A stretch of DNA of 47,745 bases, taken from Kiritimatiellia bacterium (GTDB lineage Bacteria > Verrucomicrobiota > Kiritimatiellia > SS1-B-03-39 > UBA6053). The stretch covers positions 1 through 47,745 of the forward strand of contig JAGYLC010000005.1 in the NCBI GenBank assembly GCA_018401235.1. The letters are read 5' to 3'. Positions 17,353-24,472 of this stretch are shown here, one piece after another; positions within the stretch are counted from its first letter, which is position 1; every line of letters begins with the position of its first letter. Position numbers and translations under genes: made by a program. Under the pieces are notes generated by a model. That model was not told where the DNA came from. It did not search any database and was given only the letters and a program-made list of their open reading frames with translations.

Positions 17353-18336
17353 CAGGAGATAGTGAGCGGCGGCGCTTCCGGAGAGCATGGCGCTTTCGAT
17401 ACGTGGATGCAGATCGGGGGCGACGCTGTCGTCTCCGGCGCAAAAACCGTCTCCGGCCAAAAATAGGCCGTTGGACAGTTTGAGGAAAGGATGGGGAATG
17501 CGCTGAATGGGTTTGGAAAATTTCCAGCCGTGGATCTGCGCAGTTAGAATGCGGGCCTGTATTTTTTCCTGCACCGCCGCCCGGATGACGCTGGCGGCGG
17601 TGGAACGGTCGCGGTCGTACCATTCCAAGCTGAAGGCGGGCGAGGCGTGGGCCACCAGAGTGGGTGAGGGAGAAATTCCTTTGAGCTGTTGATCGATCAG
17701 AGTCTCCAGAATTCCACTGTTTATTCTCCGATATCCGTTGTCACCGAGACCGGAGGGCCCGTCCAGTTCGGCCAACAGGGTGAGCGTTCGTTCGTACTGG
17801 ACCTGTTCAAGCACTTTTTTTTCGGCATCATCTATCTCAAGTGCCGACTCCCGGGCCAAATCGAGGAATTGCGGGATGGGGAGGGTGCTGATGATGTGGT
17901 CGGCATGAAATTGTTCGCCGGATTCCGAATGAGCGGTCCATCCACGGGCGGTTTTTTCGAGACGAATGATGCGGTGGGAGCGATGAACGGGTAAATCACC
18001 CGCCAGGGCTTTGGCGAAGTCATTCATTCCGTCTATGGGTCTATTACGTGCAACGTCGGGGTCACTAAAACCTGGAATCCAGGGTTGCATGACATCCAGA
18101 CAGCTCCAGTCTTTAAGTTGTTTTAGGAGGGAAGGGCTGCGAAAAGTGGCGAATTGGGCTCCATGGTCCCAGCGACCGCGAATGTCTTCGCGGTTTCCCA
18201 GCCTGCGGGTCGCTACGCGGCCACCGACTCCACGACCTTTGTCAACAAGGTGTACATTCAAATTGCGGGTGGACAGGGTTCGGGCTGCAGTCAGGCCGCT
18301 TACGCCGGCGCCAAGTATAAGTATGGGTGTGATCAT
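17344..18336 (-). CDS. FAD-dependent oxidoreductase, renalase-like (COG3380 type)
   Basis: A 330-residue flavoprotein. The N-terminus has the FAD-binding Rossmann loop ILGAGVSGLTAARTL, an acidic residue closing the second strand (VHLVDKGRGVGGRVATRR), and the motif WDHGAQFAT typical of renalase-like and amine-oxidase-type enzymes. The C-terminal GLFLAGDGF is the second FAD contact. Bacterial relatives oxidise dihydronicotinamide isomers or amines; the substrate here is not evident. It is followed on the minus strand only by the duplicated hairpin repeat and preceded by the LptF/G permease gene after a 39-base gap. Confidence 0.83.
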   Translation of the reverse strand: MITPILILGAGVSGLTAARTLSTRNLNVHLVDKGRGVGGRVATRRLGNREDIRGRWDHGAQFATFRSPSLLKQLKDWSCLDVMQPWIPGFSDPDVARNRPIDGMNDFAKALAGDLPVHRSHRIIRLEKTARGWTAHSESGEQFHADHIISTLPIPQFLDLARESALEIDDAEKKVLEQVQYERTLTLLAELDGPSGLGDNGYRRINSGILETLIDQQLKGISPSPTLVAHASPAFSLEWYDRDRSTAASVIRAAVQEKIQARILTAQIHGWKFSKPIQRIPHPFLKLSNGLFLAGDGFCAGDDSVAPDLHPRIESAMLSGSAAAHYLLSR

Positions 18337-18375
18337 GTGAAGGGTTCGAAGCAGAGCTCCCGTCCTTACCGGGAA

Positions 18376-19503
18376 TCAGGGAATTCGACGAATCATGAAA
18401 AGGCCCGCGAGCTGGGTTCCGATAATGGGGACCCAAATAATATAATCCGGGAAGAGCCAGGGGAGGTCGCGTAAACTGTTTGCTGTGACGATAAAGGCAT
18501 AAAACACGATCACCATGCCGAGTCCAATGGGAATGCCGGCATGCGATTCTTTGCGGCTGGAGGTCATGCCCAGAGGGATTCCGAGCAGAGTAAAGCTGAG
18601 GCACGCCATACTCAGTCCAATGCGTTTATGAAACTCAATCAGTGCGCGCATCCGCATTCTCTCCCGCCGGACAGGGTCGAGATTCGGAAAGAACTTGTCC
18701 ACATCCCGAATAGTGGCGGCCAGATGTCGAGCCCGCATATCTTTGATGCTGCGTGAGATACTGTCACTGTCCATTAATTCCTGGTAACTGACATCGAATT
18801 CGTAGGTGTCCATATCGATGATACGTGCGAGGGTGAGATCGCCCCGGTGGTCGGAATCCGGGTATTGTACCTGGACGTCGTTGAGTCTCACCCTCATCAA
18901 CTTTTCGTCTGGATATAAAATGACAGTACCCTCCCGGGCCCGAATGGTTTGAACGGCCTGACGGGTGGTTGCATCATCCAATTCAATCACCTCCACTTCC
19001 TTCAAGAGATGCCCGTTTTTTTCGGTCACATAAATGTCCATTTTGGGAAATTGGACAAAACGCCCCTCGTCGAGGAGGTCTACTGGGTCCAGTTCTTCGA
19101 CGTTGACCAGAGCCCGACGACGCGCAAAGCGGCTTTCGGGGGCAATTTCGTATTGAATAAATAATGTTAGCACGGAGAGCAGGGTGCCTGCGAGCACTAC
19201 CGGGGAGATGATTTGCCAAGTGCTGAGCCCGCCGGACCGCATGGCGGTGAATTCGCCATCTACTGATAATCGCCCAAAGAGCAGCAGGGTGGCTACCACG
19301 GTGCTGATGGGAATACTGAAGGTGAGAATATAGGGAATATTCAAGGTAAAAATTAATATCAACAGCCCTCCTGGAACCCCCCGGGCCACGTAATCGAGTC
19401 CCCGCATGATGGCACCAAGGTAAAGCACCAAGGTGGTTACGGCCAGGGCCATACCAAAATTGACCAGGTAGTCGCGGAGGATGTAACGGTGGACGGTTTG
19501 CAT
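18376..19503 (-). CDS. LptF/LptG family permease (YjgP/YjgQ)
   Basis: A 375-residue inner-membrane protein of the YjgP/YjgQ family, the permease half of the LptB2FG transporter that lifts lipopolysaccharide out of the inner membrane. It shows three N-terminal helices, the conserved amphipathic stretch around FGRLSVDGEFTAMRSGGLST, a periplasmic beta-jellyroll region (about 120-255) and three C-terminal helices. A single family member is seen in this window; whether it is LptF or LptG cannot be decided. It lies ten bases downstream of folD on the same strand. Confidence 0.9.
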   Translation of the reverse strand: MQTVHRYILRDYLVNFGMALAVTTLVLYLGAIMRGLDYVARGVPGGLLILIFTLNIPYILTFSIPISTVVATLLLFGRLSVDGEFTAMRSGGLSTWQIISPVVLAGTLLSVLTLFIQYEIAPESRFARRRALVNVEELDPVDLLDEGRFVQFPKMDIYVTEKNGHLLKEVEVIELDDATTRQAVQTIRAREGTVILYPDEKLMRVRLNDVQVQYPDSDHRGDLTLARIIDMDTYEFDVSYQELMDSDSISRSIKDMRARHLAATIRDVDKFFPNLDPVRRERMRMRALIEFHKRIGLSMACLSFTLLGIPLGMTSSRKESHAGIPIGLGMVIVFYAFIVTANSLRDLPWLFPDYIIWVPIIGTQLAGLFMIRRIP

Positions 19504-19513
19504 GGAGGGAGTA

Positions 19514-20422
19514 TTACACCCCCGCGGAAAGATGACGACGGGCGGATTCCAGGGTGTTAAACAGAAGCATGGTGATGGTCATGGGGCCGACACCGCCGGG
19601 TACCGGAGTGATCGCGGCCACCTTGTCCAGCATGGCCCCGTACTCGCAATCACCTACCAGACGGTAGCCGCGGGGGCGGGTGTCGTCCTCGACGCGGTTG
19701 ACTCCCACATCCACTACCACCGCTCCCTCGCGAACCATATCAGCGGTAATCACGTTCGGACGGCCCACGGCGGCAATTACGATATCCGCCTGCCGGGTGA
19801 ACGAGCCGATGTCCGGGGTGCCCGTGTGGCATACCGTGACTGTGGCGTTCCCGAGCTCATGTTTTTGACTGAGCAGGTTGGCCAGGGGGCGACCCACAAT
19901 ATTACTGCGTCCTACCACCACCACATGCGTGCCGGCAGTGGAAAACCCGCTTCGTTTGAGCAGATGCAGGATGCCGTGGGGGGTGCAGGGAAGAAAGGTG
20001 GGCAGCCCCAGCATCATTCGTCCTACATTGACAGGGTGAAAGCCATCCACATCTTTTTCCGGGAGAATGTTATTTAGCACCTCTTCTTCAATGGAGGAGT
20101 CGGGGAGGGGGAGCTGAACCAGAATTCCGTGTATGTCATCCGCCTGGTTCATATTTTGGACTTCCGCTAAAATCTGTGCCTTGGTCGCATCAGCGGGAAG
20201 CAAGACCTCGCGACTGAGAATACCCGCCTCGGCACAAGCTTTTTCTTTGGCGGATACGTAACTGCGACTGGCAGGATCCTCTCCCACCAAAATCACGCCC
20301 AGCCCCGGACGCATGCCCCGGGCGATCAATGCTTCCGTTTGCTGCTTTATTTCCGCCCGCATTTCTGCGGATACCGATTTTCCGTCCAATTTTTGTGCTG
20401 TCATGACGATCATGTAAGACAT
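19514..20422 (-). CDS. folD: Bifunctional methylenetetrahydrofolate dehydrogenase/cyclohydrolase
   Basis: FolD interconverts 5,10-methylene-THF, 5,10-methenyl-THF and 10-formyl-THF in one-carbon metabolism, using NADP. The 302-residue protein has the catalytic YxxxK (SYVSAKEKA, Lys59), the substrate motif GILVQLPLP, KDVDGFHPVNVGR, PCTPHGI, and the nucleotide loop VVGRSNIVGRPLANLL. The first ATG (20422) is preceded by GAGG at a good distance; a later ATG at 20404 would start closer to the family consensus (MTAQKLDGK) but has no ribosome site of its own. Identification is certain. Confidence 0.96.
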   Translation of the reverse strand: MSYMIVMTAQKLDGKSVSAEMRAEIKQQTEALIARGMRPGLGVILVGEDPASRSYVSAKEKACAEAGILSREVLLPADATKAQILAEVQNMNQADDIHGILVQLPLPDSSIEEEVLNNILPEKDVDGFHPVNVGRMMLGLPTFLPCTPHGILHLLKRSGFSTAGTHVVVVGRSNIVGRPLANLLSQKHELGNATVTVCHTGTPDIGSFTRQADIVIAAVGRPNVITADMVREGAVVVDVGVNRVEDDTRPRGYRLVGDCEYGAMLDKVAAITPVPGGVGPMTITMLLFNTLESARRHLSAGV

Positions 20423-20451
20423 TATCGCCTCATCGTCAAGCTATCAGACCT

Positions 20452-20940
20452 CTAGCCTTTACTTGGAAATAATTTGGTTAGCACCTGTTGCCGATGGCTA
20501 AAAATGGAAGCCAAATCTTTTTGGATTAGCCATTTTTCCACCAGTCGCCCGCCAGGGGCTTTATATCGGATGGAGTCCTCCACCAAGGTGCCGTCACCTT
20601 CGGCCCTGAAATGGTGGGAATGAACCCATTCGGTGTAAGGCCCCTTCAACTGGCGATCTGTGAATCCGTAAGGAGGGTTCCAGTTTTCGATGAGCGAGGT
20701 CCAATGTAGAGGGATTCCGTAGAGTTTGAGTCTATACTTCAATTCAAGCCCATTTTTCATTTCAATGGGTGCAGGGTTTATGATTGTGAAATGAAGGTGT
20801 GGTGGAGTAATTTGCTGTAGATTTTCGGGTCGGCTGAAAAAGTCGAATATCTCCGACAAGGGGGCAGGCAGCCATTGGGATGTTTTCAGGACGTTTATAG
20901 ATTTTGATTCGGTCTGGAAGTGAATGGATGGTGTTGTCAT
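20452..20940 (-). CDS. SRPBCC family protein
   Basis: A 162-residue START/Bet v1-like (SRPBCC) protein of the coenzyme Q-binding/cyclase-dehydrase type, folding into a hydrophobic ligand cavity. Typical features: SQWLPAPLSEIFDFFSRPEN at the start, PPYGFTDRQLKGPYTEWVHSH in the middle, and a basic C-terminal helix. The ATG at 20940 gives the normal N-terminus; an upstream start at 21000 adds 20 unlikely residues. The gene is divergent from the DUF1295-CFA pair across 118 bases. SRPBCC genes are often found with such lipid genes, so a shared membrane-lipid role is inferred. Confidence 0.8.
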   Translation of the reverse strand: MTTPSIHFQTESKSINVLKTSQWLPAPLSEIFDFFSRPENLQQITPPHLHFTIINPAPIEMKNGLELKYRLKLYGIPLHWTSLIENWNPPYGFTDRQLKGPYTEWVHSHHFRAEGDGTLVEDSIRYKAPGGRLVEKWLIQKDLASIFSHRQQVLTKLFPSKG

Positions 20941-21058
20941 GCTATAGTATCGCCAGCAGCTGATTTCCCTTACAGTCCTATCTCGAACCCGGGCGCGCAT
21001 CTGCTTCTATCCCTTCTTTTGCTGTAAGTTTTAGAAGCCCGCAGTCGATTTAACGTAT

Positions 21059-21838
21059 ATGCTACAATCCATTTTTTTATCAATTTCTTTGGTCGCTATA
21101 CTCCAGTTCTATCTGTGGAGATATGCGGTAAAAACCAGCAATGCGGGCTGGGTGGACTTTGGCTGGTCAGCCGGGATGGCTGTGTCCGCATTGGTGATAT
21201 TCTCAACTAGCCCATTTTCGGTGCGCTCGCTAGTGGTCTCGCTTCTGCTGCTTGCTTGGGCGTCACGACTAGCCTTGCATATTCTGTTGGACCGTTTGTT
21301 GAGAGGTAAACCCGAAGATGATCGATATAAGAATTTGCGTGAGCACTGGGGAGCACAGGCAAATCGTAAATTTTTGGGCTTTTTCCTGGGGCAGGCCTTG
21401 CTGGTGGGCGTGTTTATGATTCCCGCTCTGGTGGTGGCACATCGGTCCGGACCCTTTCCGGATGTGTTTGATGTATTGGGCTTGGTGCTTGCGATTTCCG
21501 CGATCACGCTGGAATCCATTGCGGATCGGCAGCTCGCCAGGTTCCGGGCCTATCCCGGCAGCAAAGGCCGGGTATGTAATCGGGGGCTTTGGAGATATAG
21601 TCGTCATCCCAATTACTTTTTCGAGTGGGTACATTGGTTCGGGTACGTGGTGATGGGCATAGGTGCCCCGTTATGGTTGTACACGTTTCTGGGTCCCTTC
21701 TTTATGTTTCTTTTTCTTCGGTTTCTCACGGGTGTTCCCCATGCGGAGAGGCAGTCACTTCGCTCACGGGGGGATGCCTACCGCGCCTATCAACAAACCA
21801 CATCGGTGTTTTTTCCATGGATTCCACGCAAACTCTAA
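21059..21838 (+). CDS. DUF1295 membrane protein (steroid 5-alpha-reductase-like)
   Basis: A 259-residue membrane protein with six or seven helices and the hallmark C-terminal motif LWRYSRHPNYFFEWVHWFG of DUF1295, a branch of the isoprenylcysteine methyltransferase/steroid 5-alpha-reductase superfamily. Other conserved pieces are the N-terminal VDFGWSAGMA and RYKNLREHWG. Relatives are membrane-bound NADPH reductases or methyltransferases. It overlaps the CFA synthase gene by 22 bases, and DUF1295 genes are repeatedly found beside CFA-type enzymes, so action on fatty acyl chains of phospholipids is a reasonable inference. Confidence 0.87.
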   Translation: MLQSIFLSISLVAILQFYLWRYAVKTSNAGWVDFGWSAGMAVSALVIFSTSPFSVRSLVVSLLLLAWASRLALHILLDRLLRGKPEDDRYKNLREHWGAQANRKFLGFFLGQALLVGVFMIPALVVAHRSGPFPDVFDVLGLVLAISAITLESIADRQLARFRAYPGSKGRVCNRGLWRYSRHPNYFFEWVHWFGYVVMGIGAPLWLYTFLGPFFMFLFLRFLTGVPHAERQSLRSRGDAYRAYQQTTSVFFPWIPRKL

Positions 21839-23040
21839 ATTCAGTCCTACCAAATAGGAAAGATCTCTCTAATTGGGATCGGCTCCTCATTCATGCGTTT
21901 CAGCAGCTGCAGGGTGGTCAGATTGTCTTGACCCTGCATGACGGTACCCTTCTCGAACTTGGGAAAAGCAGTCAGGCCCGGGCGGATCTTCGTATTCACG
22001 ATGTTGAAGTGTCCAAACGGGTTCTTTTGGGAGGAGCGATGGCGTTTGCGGAAACCTTTATTGAAGGTAAGTGGAGCAGTACCGACCTTACGGCCTTAAT
22101 CCAAATTTTAGGTCGAAGTCAGCAGGAAATGGGACCGATTGCCCGGGGCACATCGACCATGCTTCGAAAGGTGGATCGGATGATGCACAAACTTCGTCGC
22201 AACACCAAAGAGAATGCGCTCAAAAACATCCAGGAGCATTACGACCTCAGCAATGAATTGTATGCCACTTTCCTGGACCCTACGCTTACTTATAGTGCGG
22301 GTATTTTTATGGAGCCGTCCGACTCGCTTCACGACGCGCAATTGAGAAAAATGGATCGTTTGATTGAGAAATTGGACATTCACCCGGAGGATCATGTGTT
22401 GGAAATTGGAAGCGGCTGGGGAGCGTGTGCAATTCGGATGGCGCAAAGCACGGGATGTCGGGTCACCAGTCTTACCTTGTCCGTACTGCAGGCGGAAGAG
22501 GCCCGTCGGCGGGTACGGGAAGCGGGTTTGGAAGACCGTGTGGAAATCCGTTTACAGGACTACCGGGATATCACCGGGCACTTTGACCATGTGATCAGCG
22601 TTGAAATGGTCGAAGCGGTGGGCCACGAGTTTCTTCCCGACTATTTTAGGACAGTTCATTCATTGCTCAACTCTGGTGGCCGATTCGCTCTGCAGGCGAT
22701 CACCATTCCCGATGAGAGGTATGAGAATTACAACAAGAGCGTGGATTTTATCCGCAAACACATCTTTCCAGGCGGACATCTGCCCAGCCCGGGTATGCTG
22801 GAGGAGCTGAGTCGTTCGGTCACCGGCCTCGAAGAGATTGATCATTATGAGTTTGCACCGGGGTACGCGGAGACGCTGCGTCGCTGGCGCTACAATTTTT
22901 TCGCCAAACTGAATGAGGTTCGGTCATTGGGATTCGATGACTCGTTTATCCGGAAATGGCATTATTATCTGGCGTACTGCGAGGCCGGATTTGATGCCGG
23001 GCTGATTCATGTCCGGCAAATTTGTTATCAAAAGCCCTGA
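21817..23040 (+). CDS. Cyclopropane-fatty-acyl-phospholipid synthase family protein
   Basis: A 407-residue SAM-dependent methyltransferase that modifies double bonds of membrane phospholipid acyl chains, normally to cyclopropane rings. It has the SAM loop VLEIGSGWGACAIRMA (near 193), SLTLSVLQAEEARRR, the carbonate-binding region SVEMVEAVGHEFLPDYF, and IFPGGHLPS near the C-terminus. I start it at the ATG at 21817, inside the end of the DUF1295 gene. The longer frame from 21625 would overlap that gene by 214 bases. The product might be a methylated or furan acyl chain rather than a cyclopropane, given the neighbour. It converges exactly on msrA, stop codons abutting. Confidence 0.92.
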   Translation: MDSTQTLNSVLPNRKDLSNWDRLLIHAFQQLQGGQIVLTLHDGTLLELGKSSQARADLRIHDVEVSKRVLLGGAMAFAETFIEGKWSSTDLTALIQILGRSQQEMGPIARGTSTMLRKVDRMMHKLRRNTKENALKNIQEHYDLSNELYATFLDPTLTYSAGIFMEPSDSLHDAQLRKMDRLIEKLDIHPEDHVLEIGSGWGACAIRMAQSTGCRVTSLTLSVLQAEEARRRVREAGLEDRVEIRLQDYRDITGHFDHVISVEMVEAVGHEFLPDYFRTVHSLLNSGGRFALQAITIPDERYENYNKSVDFIRKHIFPGGHLPSPGMLEELSRSVTGLEEIDHYEFAPGYAETLRRWRYNFFAKLNEVRSLGFDDSFIRKWHYYLAYCEAGFDAGLIHVRQICYQKP

Positions 23041-23640
23041 TTACTTCAATAAATCCTTTCGCAACTCGTTTTTTTTCAATTTAGGGGCAATAACCAAGCG
23101 GCAATAAGGTGCAGAGGGATTATTGGCATAGTAGTTCTGATGGTAGGCTTCCGCGGGGTAGAAGGTTCCCGCGGCTTCAATCTTGGTTACAATGGGGTCT
23201 TCGAACACGTTCTCTTCGGTCAACTGCCGGATGGCCGCCTCGGCGGCGGTTTTCTGCTCCTCCGAAGAATAGAGGATGGTGGAGCGATACTGCGTTCCCA
23301 CGTCTGCACCCTGACGGTTGAGGGTAGTGGGGTCGTGAATCTTGAAGAAGACTTCCAGCAGGTCGGTGTAGGAGATGACCGAGGGGTCGAAGCTTACCTG
23401 CACCACCTCGGCATGTCCGGTTTTGCCGGTGGTGACTTCCTGGTAGGTGGGATTGTCCGTGGTGCCCCCCTGATAACCGGAAACCACGGAATGGACCCCT
23501 CTAAGTTTTTCAAAAAAGGGTTCGACGCACCAGAAGCATCCGGCACCAAACGAGGCTTTTTGCAGGGAAAGTTCCGAATCACTCATGACAATTGTTCCTG
23601 TAAAAGAAGATAATAAAAGCAGGGCGAGTAGTAGTTTCAT
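23041..23640 (-). CDS. msrA: Peptide methionine (S)-S-oxide reductase MsrA, exported
   Basis: MsrA repairs oxidised methionine in proteins. The 199-residue protein contains the catalytic GCFWC (Cys35), the conserved GYQGG and GHAEVVQV segments, and HDPTTLNRQGADVGTQYRS. It begins with a hydrophobic leader (MKLLLALLLLSSFTGTIV), so it probably works in the periplasm. C-terminal resolving cysteines are few: one Cys remains in APYCRL. An internal ATG (MSDSELS) would give a cytosolic form, but the leader is well formed. The stop abuts the CFA synthase stop from the opposite strand. Confidence 0.94.
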   Translation of the reverse strand: MKLLLALLLLSSFTGTIVMSDSELSLQKASFGAGCFWCVEPFFEKLRGVHSVVSGYQGGTTDNPTYQEVTTGKTGHAEVVQVSFDPSVISYTDLLEVFFKIHDPTTLNRQGADVGTQYRSTILYSSEEQKTAAEAAIRQLTEENVFEDPIVTKIEAAGTFYPAEAYHQNYYANNPSAPYCRLVIAPKLKKNELRKDLLK

Positions 23641-23648
23641 AGCTAAGC

Positions 23649-24338
23649 TTACGGCTGAACGGGTAAATCTCCAGTTCGGGTCGGGTTATTTATCCGTAAT
23701 CCAAAAAAGACCCGTCCGGGCTCGCGGGGGAGGGCATAAAACTCCCTGGTATCCAAGTCAAATCCCACCGAACGGGCGTAGCTCCGGATGGATTGGAAGG
23801 CTTCGAGGAAGGGGGGGTGGTCTCTCTGTAAAAGTTCAATGTCCGCATCCAGCCCCAGTAGGGTGATGGGGGGAAGCGGGCTGATATCCACTCCGAGGGG
23901 GAGCGAGTCGTGTTTTTTCTGAGTGAGCACTATGGCTACACTAAATTTAGAATCCGCATGCAACACCACTTTTAATGGAAATCCTGATGAAATGTCCATT
24001 TCAGCAAGCGTTTCGGCTAGAAGGTGGTAGGCACTGTCGATGCGGGGCGGGTTGGGGACCACCAGATAGTCGGCGGCGGGAAGATGAAGAATCTGGAGCT
24101 TGCCATCCCCAATCGGTTGCAGTGAATCCTCCCCTGGTTCAGACAGAGGAGTCAATGCCTCTATGCCCGCAAACAGGTGGGTGTGCGGGGAGGGGGGGGC
24201 GGTCTCAACCGGTTCGGATGGGACCTCGCGCGGTTTCAAGGTGGACAAATCCACTTCACGGGACAGAGTATCCAGATCGGGAAGTTGCGCGGAGAGCCGC
24301 ACCGTCAGGAGTAACAGCAGAAGAAAATCAACTTTCAT
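23649..24338 (-). CDS. Secreted protein of unknown function
   Basis: A 229-residue protein I do not recognise. From the ATG at 24338 it has a clear signal peptide (MKVDFLLLLLLTVRLSAQ). A proline-rich linker (about 40-55) leads to a mixed alpha/beta region with HLPAADYLVVPNPP and FPLKVVLHADSKFSVAIVL. It lies eight bases upstream of msrA on the same strand, so the two may be co-transcribed, and it diverges from the TPR-ExbB operon. A start at 24365 adds nine residues ahead of the leader and is less likely. No catalytic motif is visible. Confidence 0.6.
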   Translation of the reverse strand: MKVDFLLLLLLTVRLSAQLPDLDTLSREVDLSTLKPREVPSEPVETAPPSPHTHLFAGIEALTPLSEPGEDSLQPIGDGKLQILHLPAADYLVVPNPPRIDSAYHLLAETLAEMDISSGFPLKVVLHADSKFSVAIVLTQKKHDSLPLGVDISPLPPITLLGLDADIELLQRDHPPFLEAFQSIRSYARSVGFDLDTREFYALPREPGRVFFGLRINNPTRTGDLPVQP

Positions 24339-24472
24339 TGGAGATACAGGGTGGAATGGGTACATCTGTGAGGCAAGATAAGCGGTTTGTCCACAAAATT
24401 ATGGAAAATGCGGAATGTCCTGCTTCCAATTACCGCTTGCCCCGTGGCTCATTTCGGGATACAAGGATTTCT

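Noticed and set aside
21625-23040. Longer CFA synthase with 64 more residues
   Set aside because: The extension overlaps the DUF1295 gene by over 200 bases and shows no family similarity; start at 21817 used.
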